Assembly (NCBI GenBank): GCA_028875575.1
Contig: JAPPDF010000099.1
Location: forward strand, 1 to 32,871
Length of the DNA stretch: 32,871 nt
Source of the DNA: Acidobacteriota bacterium
GTDB lineage: Bacteria > Acidobacteriota > Terriglobia > Versatilivoradales > Versatilivoraceae
Reading direction: 5' to 3'
Part shown: positions 30,066 through 32,871 of the stretch, piece after piece
Numbering within the stretch: position 1 is the first letter of the stretch
How the letters are laid out: each line of letters starts with the position of its first letter
Position numbers and translations under genes: made by a program
Notes under the pieces: generated by a model
The model's input: the letters and a program-made list of their open reading frames with translations, nothing else
Told to the model about the DNA's origin: nothing
Database searches by the model: none

Positions 30066-31700
30066 TTACTCGATATCCTCCGTTCGCTCGGCCGGATCGG
30101 TGATGACCTCGGCCATGTAGCCGTGGGAAACGTCCACGGCGGCCCCGTCGGCGAAGTTACCCATGACAAAGGCCATGCCCCGGGCGTGCTGGAATCCTGC
30201 CCTGATGATGGCGTAGCCTTCCATTCCGGCCATGGCGGTATTGCCGCAATCGAAGGTGGTGGTCGATCCGGCCGCCATGTCGGGGCTGACGGTTACAACT
30301 ACGGGCTCGACCGTATCATCGGCAGACAGCACCGGGTCACTCGGGAATCCGTACATGACGACGGAGCCGTTCTGGTCTTTGGCCTCGTCGAAGGCGCCGA
30401 AGATGTTGGCGTCGGCGGAGGTGTTGGACACCGAGATTCCCGTGGTCCAGCCGGGATTGGCCCCGCAGGTCACGAAGAGATAGAGCAGGTAGGTCACGCA
30501 CTCGGAGACGACCAGCCAGCCCTCTCCCGTGTTATTACCGTCGTCGTCCATGGGATTCTGCAGCTCGGCCTCGAAGGACAACTCCGATTCCAGATCGAGC
30601 TTGACTCCCTCGGTAGACCGGTCGGCCGGCGGAAAGAGCATGGCGGCGATATCCACCGAAGCATCGCTTCCGAAATCGACCTCATCGGGCGTAATCTCGA
30701 AGCTGCGGGCAGCGTTGAGGGGGGTATCTCCTAGGGGCTCTCCATCGGTGTTGGTTGGGGTTCTGCTGTGACGTGTTTCCCGCGCGTAATTGTAAACGAC
30801 CACCTCGCCGTTGCTGCTGGACTCGGGATCGTCCTTGGTCAAGGTTCCGTTAATCCTATTGACCTTCGTTTCGTCAGCTAGAGTAACCTCAACCAAGCTA
30901 TCGACGGATGGAGGCCATTTGACGGAGGCGCCGTCGGGCAGATTGTGCAGGACAATCTTGATTGAGGCGGTCTCTGAACCGATACCGTCACCCCCTGACG
31001 GCCCCCAGGCCCCTATACGGCCGAGGGCATCGACACCAAAGCCTTCGGCAACCGTAATGGAAGGCTTCTCTGTGGTCGAACAGGCCAAACTGGAGGCTTG
31101 CTTGGCCGTCACTTTCAGACCGGCAGCCACCACGGCCACCGGGCCCGAAACGCCACCTGAAGCGTCGCCTCCGCCTAGAGGTTGTGTATTCGCATCGGTC
31201 GTCGATGTGACATTGACACTAATCTCATCGTCGACGGCCAAAGCGGAAGCATCCACTCTGACTCCAACTACCTTGAAATCCGCTGGTGTGTCAGCGTCTT
31301 CGATTGTGATTGTAATGACCCCCGTACCACCTTTGTTTGAGATGGAGGCTGCCGCGATGGTGTCGTCACAATCATCTGCATAGTTGGTTCCGCACTTGAG
31401 CACGAACCCGGCCGTGGTATCCCCCCTGGCGGAGTCGGCGTTGGTGATGAGCAGTCCGTAGCCGATCTTGATAATCAGATCATCGTTCTGAGCTCTATCG
31501 ATAGAATGTTCGGTACGATCTGCATCTGCTGCCCAATCGAACTCCAAGTCGCTCACCAGCGCGTTGTTGGCGTATTGGGCCACCTTCGCAAGCGGCGCAT
31601 CAGTCCGGACATTGAAACCTCCATTCACGTCTTGCCCGTAAACCACCTGCCCTGCGACCAATGTAAAGATCAGCAGAGCAAACAGGATTTTCAATCTCAT
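30066..31700 (-). CDS. Secreted acidic Thr/Ser-rich protein of unknown function
   Basis: A 544-residue exported protein. The signal peptide is MRLKILFALLIFTLVAGQVV with likely cleavage near residue 22. The mature chain is rich in Asp, Thr, Ser, Gly and Ala, with beta-like segments such as GTGVITITIEDADTPADFKVVGVRVD and few basic residues. Paired Cys (KCGTNYADDCDD; SECVTYLLYLFVTCGANPGWTTGISVSNTS; DCGNT) suggest disulfides. Between 395 and 525 the pattern GWTTGISVSNTSADANIFG..MYGF..HARGMAFVMGNF looks like a repeated adhesin-like or envelope domain. GAGGAG precedes the ATG by six bases. It is transcribed alone, converging on the glycosylation operon. Its low-charge, Thr/Ser-rich body would be a plausible acceptor for those enzymes, but that is a guess. 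No catalytic motif was seen. Confidence 0.8.
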   Translation of the reverse strand: MRLKILFALLIFTLVAGQVVYGQDVNGGFNVRTDAPLAKVAQYANNALVSDLEFDWAADADRTEHSIDRAQNDDLIIKIGYGLLITNADSARGDTTAGFVLKCGTNYADDCDDTIAAASISNKGGTGVITITIEDADTPADFKVVGVRVDASALAVDDEISVNVTSTTDANTQPLGGGDASGGVSGPVAVVAAGLKVTAKQASSLACSTTEKPSITVAEGFGVDALGRIGAWGPSGGDGIGSETASIKIVLHNLPDGASVKWPPSVDSLVEVTLADETKVNRINGTLTKDDPESSSNGEVVVYNYARETRHSRTPTNTDGEPLGDTPLNAARSFEITPDEVDFGSDASVDIAAMLFPPADRSTEGVKLDLESELSFEAELQNPMDDDGNNTGEGWLVVSECVTYLLYLFVTCGANPGWTTGISVSNTSADANIFGAFDEAKDQNGSVVMYGFPSDPVLSADDTVEPVVVTVSPDMAAGSTTTFDCGNTAMAGMEGYAIIRAGFQHARGMAFVMGNFADGAAVDVSHGYMAEVITDPAERTEDIE

Positions 31701-32081
31701 TGGATTCTCCTCTTGGATTCTTGACTATTGTTGGTGATGCACACTAGAAGATGAACACCACAAACGAACTAGTATGCCGTTAAGAAATGAAATAACTTCA
31801 GCTATCGACATGGAAGTCGTCGCAATCACGCTATGGAACTTGCGGATATTCGGGAAAGCGTTGTCCTATCTTATCCGCTTCAATGGGTATGGATGGTAAC
31901 AGTAGTGACATAATCATATGACCTATCATGATAGTTTCCGCCACTGACCGAGTATGCCGTTGAAGAGGGCGATTCTTGTCAGGTCCATCAACATTTTCGT
32001 GGACAGGGCAGGCAACCTCTTTCCAGCGGCGGCAGGAAGCGGAGTTACCCGCTGTCCCATCCCCAAGTCAACGGGGCCGGC
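31701..32081. promoter_or_regulatory. AT-rich upstream region of the secreted-protein gene
   Basis: A 380-bp gap markedly richer in A/T than its neighbours, with no gene. It holds the perfect palindrome CTATCATGATAG at 31923-31934 and the 11-bp direct repeat AGTATGCCGTT at 31771-31781 and 31951-31961, exactly 180 bp apart. It probably carries the promoter of the minus-strand gene at 31700, but no hexamer pair stands out. Confidence 0.4.
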
Positions 32082-32396
32082 TCAACTGCCATTCCTGGCA
32101 TCGGGATCCCGCTTGTTCTGTCTCTGCGCGTAGTAGTAAGCGTCGTTGGCTCTTCGCTGCCGGGTCGCGCAATCGGGGCAACGGATGGACCGAGGTCCGG
32201 TCGGCGTGAATTCCTTCCCGCATTCGTGCCTCTTGTCGCCTTCCAGCCAACCGATGCAGATCAGCGATTTCCTGGACCTGCCGTTGCCTCGCCCGGGCGT
32301 CTCCTCCACCACGTCGCGAAGCACTTCTTCGAGCATGTCGGCCGCCTTGTGCAGGGCCGACGCCTGGCGTCTCAAGAGTTCAATGGTTTCCTGCAT
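32082..32396 (-). CDS. Small zinc-ribbon protein with N-terminal helix
   Basis: A 104-residue protein. The N-terminal part is helical (MQETIELLRRQASALHKAADMLEEVLRD). The middle has Cys/His ligands, LICIGW..RHECGKEFTPTGPRSIRCPDCATRQRR, a CxxC-type zinc ribbon like those in small regulatory or phage-borne proteins. The C-terminus is basic (YYYAQRQNKRDPDARNGS). The start is the ATG at 32396 because GAGGTGAT, a near-perfect anti-16S match, lies six bases upstream; the frame runs to a TTG at 32420 without such a site. It could bind DNA or RNA. Its gene lies between two AT-rich patches with CTATCNNGATAG palindromes. Confidence 0.6.
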   Translation of the reverse strand: MQETIELLRRQASALHKAADMLEEVLRDVVEETPGRGNGRSRKSLICIGWLEGDKRHECGKEFTPTGPRSIRCPDCATRQRRANDAYYYAQRQNKRDPDARNGS

Positions 32397-32871
32397 CCAC
32401 CCATCACCTCGCGCAAGCAACCTCTGGCCGAGGCTTTTCCAACCTGTCAGTCCACTTCAGACATGATAGCCACCCGTATAAACAGATAGTAGTCAGGAAA
32501 TAATCGATGGTTAAAACCTATCAGGTGCAAATATATACCATATCGGTCAACAGAAATTAAACATTAATTAACCTATCGGGATAGTTTCGATTCGAGATCG
32601 CTGGCGCAGCGGCGCTCCGCCGGGACCGCCCCTGGCTCGGATGGTGCAACGATGCGGTCACTGCCCGGCCATCGGCTGCGCACCAGCGGCCTGAACGCGG
32701 GGATGACCGCGGCGCAGGACTGCAGCGTCAGGTCGCCGGCGGCCGTCCGGCCCATTCGGTTGCACCCAACCCTGCCGGAGTGTTCGTTCCACTGACAGGT
32801 GACAGGTTGCCCATCGGGGACGGGTAGCAGGCTCCGGGAAACGCGTCTGCACCTCCGACAGCGGCCGCTGC
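32397..32871. other. AT-rich control region and unresolved window edge
   Basis: Bases 32440-32600 are AT-rich and hold ACCTATCAGGT (32515-32525), AATATATACCATATCGG, TTAATTAA and the palindrome CTATC-GG-GATAG (32573-32584). This is probably the control region of the zinc-ribbon gene on the minus strand; TTGACC is present on that strand but lacks a -10 at the right distance. From 32573 to the window end a minus-strand frame of 99 codons stays open and ends LESKLSR-stop; it could be the 3' end of a gene that starts outside, but I recognise no domain in it. Confidence 0.35.

Noticed and set aside
32658-32852. A 64-codon minus-strand frame at the right edge.
   Set aside because: No ribosome site, no domain, and another frame on the same strand is open through the window end.

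Overview
The window is GC-rich chromosomal DNA from a Gram-negative bacterium. The order accB-accC-thiE next to a pilM-pilN-pilO/P-pilQ operon, the outer-membrane secretin, and the abundance of REP-type palindromes and RAYT transposases suggest an Acidobacteriota-like genome, perhaps an uncultured environmental lineage. The phylum is an inference from gene content; no rRNA or tRNA gene was found to anchor it.

Left part (1-10.2 kb, almost all on the minus strand): a dispersed repeat (copy A), a DAO-family FAD oxidoreductase, thiE, accC and accB with a recognisable sigma70-type promoter, a membrane-anchored coiled-coil protein built from a 54-bp minisatellite, then the type IV pilus assembly operon pilM-pilN-[GxxExxY gene]-pilOP-pilQ behind a near-consensus promoter (TTGACA-N17-TAAGAT). 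In this operon pilO and pilP are one fused gene. A GxxExxY gene bounded by imperfect inverted repeats interrupts it between pilN and pilOP.

Middle part (10.2-17.8 kb): four paralogous small genes on the plus strand encode one-TM coiled-coil proteins. All share an extended -10 element placed 91-92 bp before the ATG. They surround a HEAT-repeat protein and a DUF2085 membrane protein. Next comes a repeat-rich island in which an IS200-like Y1 transposase lies between inverted copies of a ~290-bp dispersed repeat (copies B-E). An acyl-CoA dehydrogenase and a CopD-like membrane protein follow.

Right part (17.8-29.5 kb, plus strand): a DHH/DHHA1 phosphoesterase, then a REP/RAYT island. The island holds one apparently intact RAYT gene preceded by an array of ~140-bp units that look like internally deleted RAYT copies, and followed by two nearly identical ~208-bp REP-bounded units. 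The edge of the last unit abuts a good extended -10, which may drive a tightly packed five-gene membrane glycosylation operon: a DPM1-like GT2 fused to a GtrA flippase-like domain, a GT22-like GT-C enzyme, and three tandem TMTC-like GT-C/TPR proteins. Together these could make, flip and use a polyprenyl-phosphate sugar to glycosylate periplasmic or secreted proteins.

Right edge (29.5-32.9 kb): a possible small membrane protein, a strong terminator, a secreted acidic Thr/Ser-rich protein of unknown function on the minus strand, and a small zinc-ribbon protein lying in unusually AT-rich DNA with CTATCNNGATAG palindromes on both sides.
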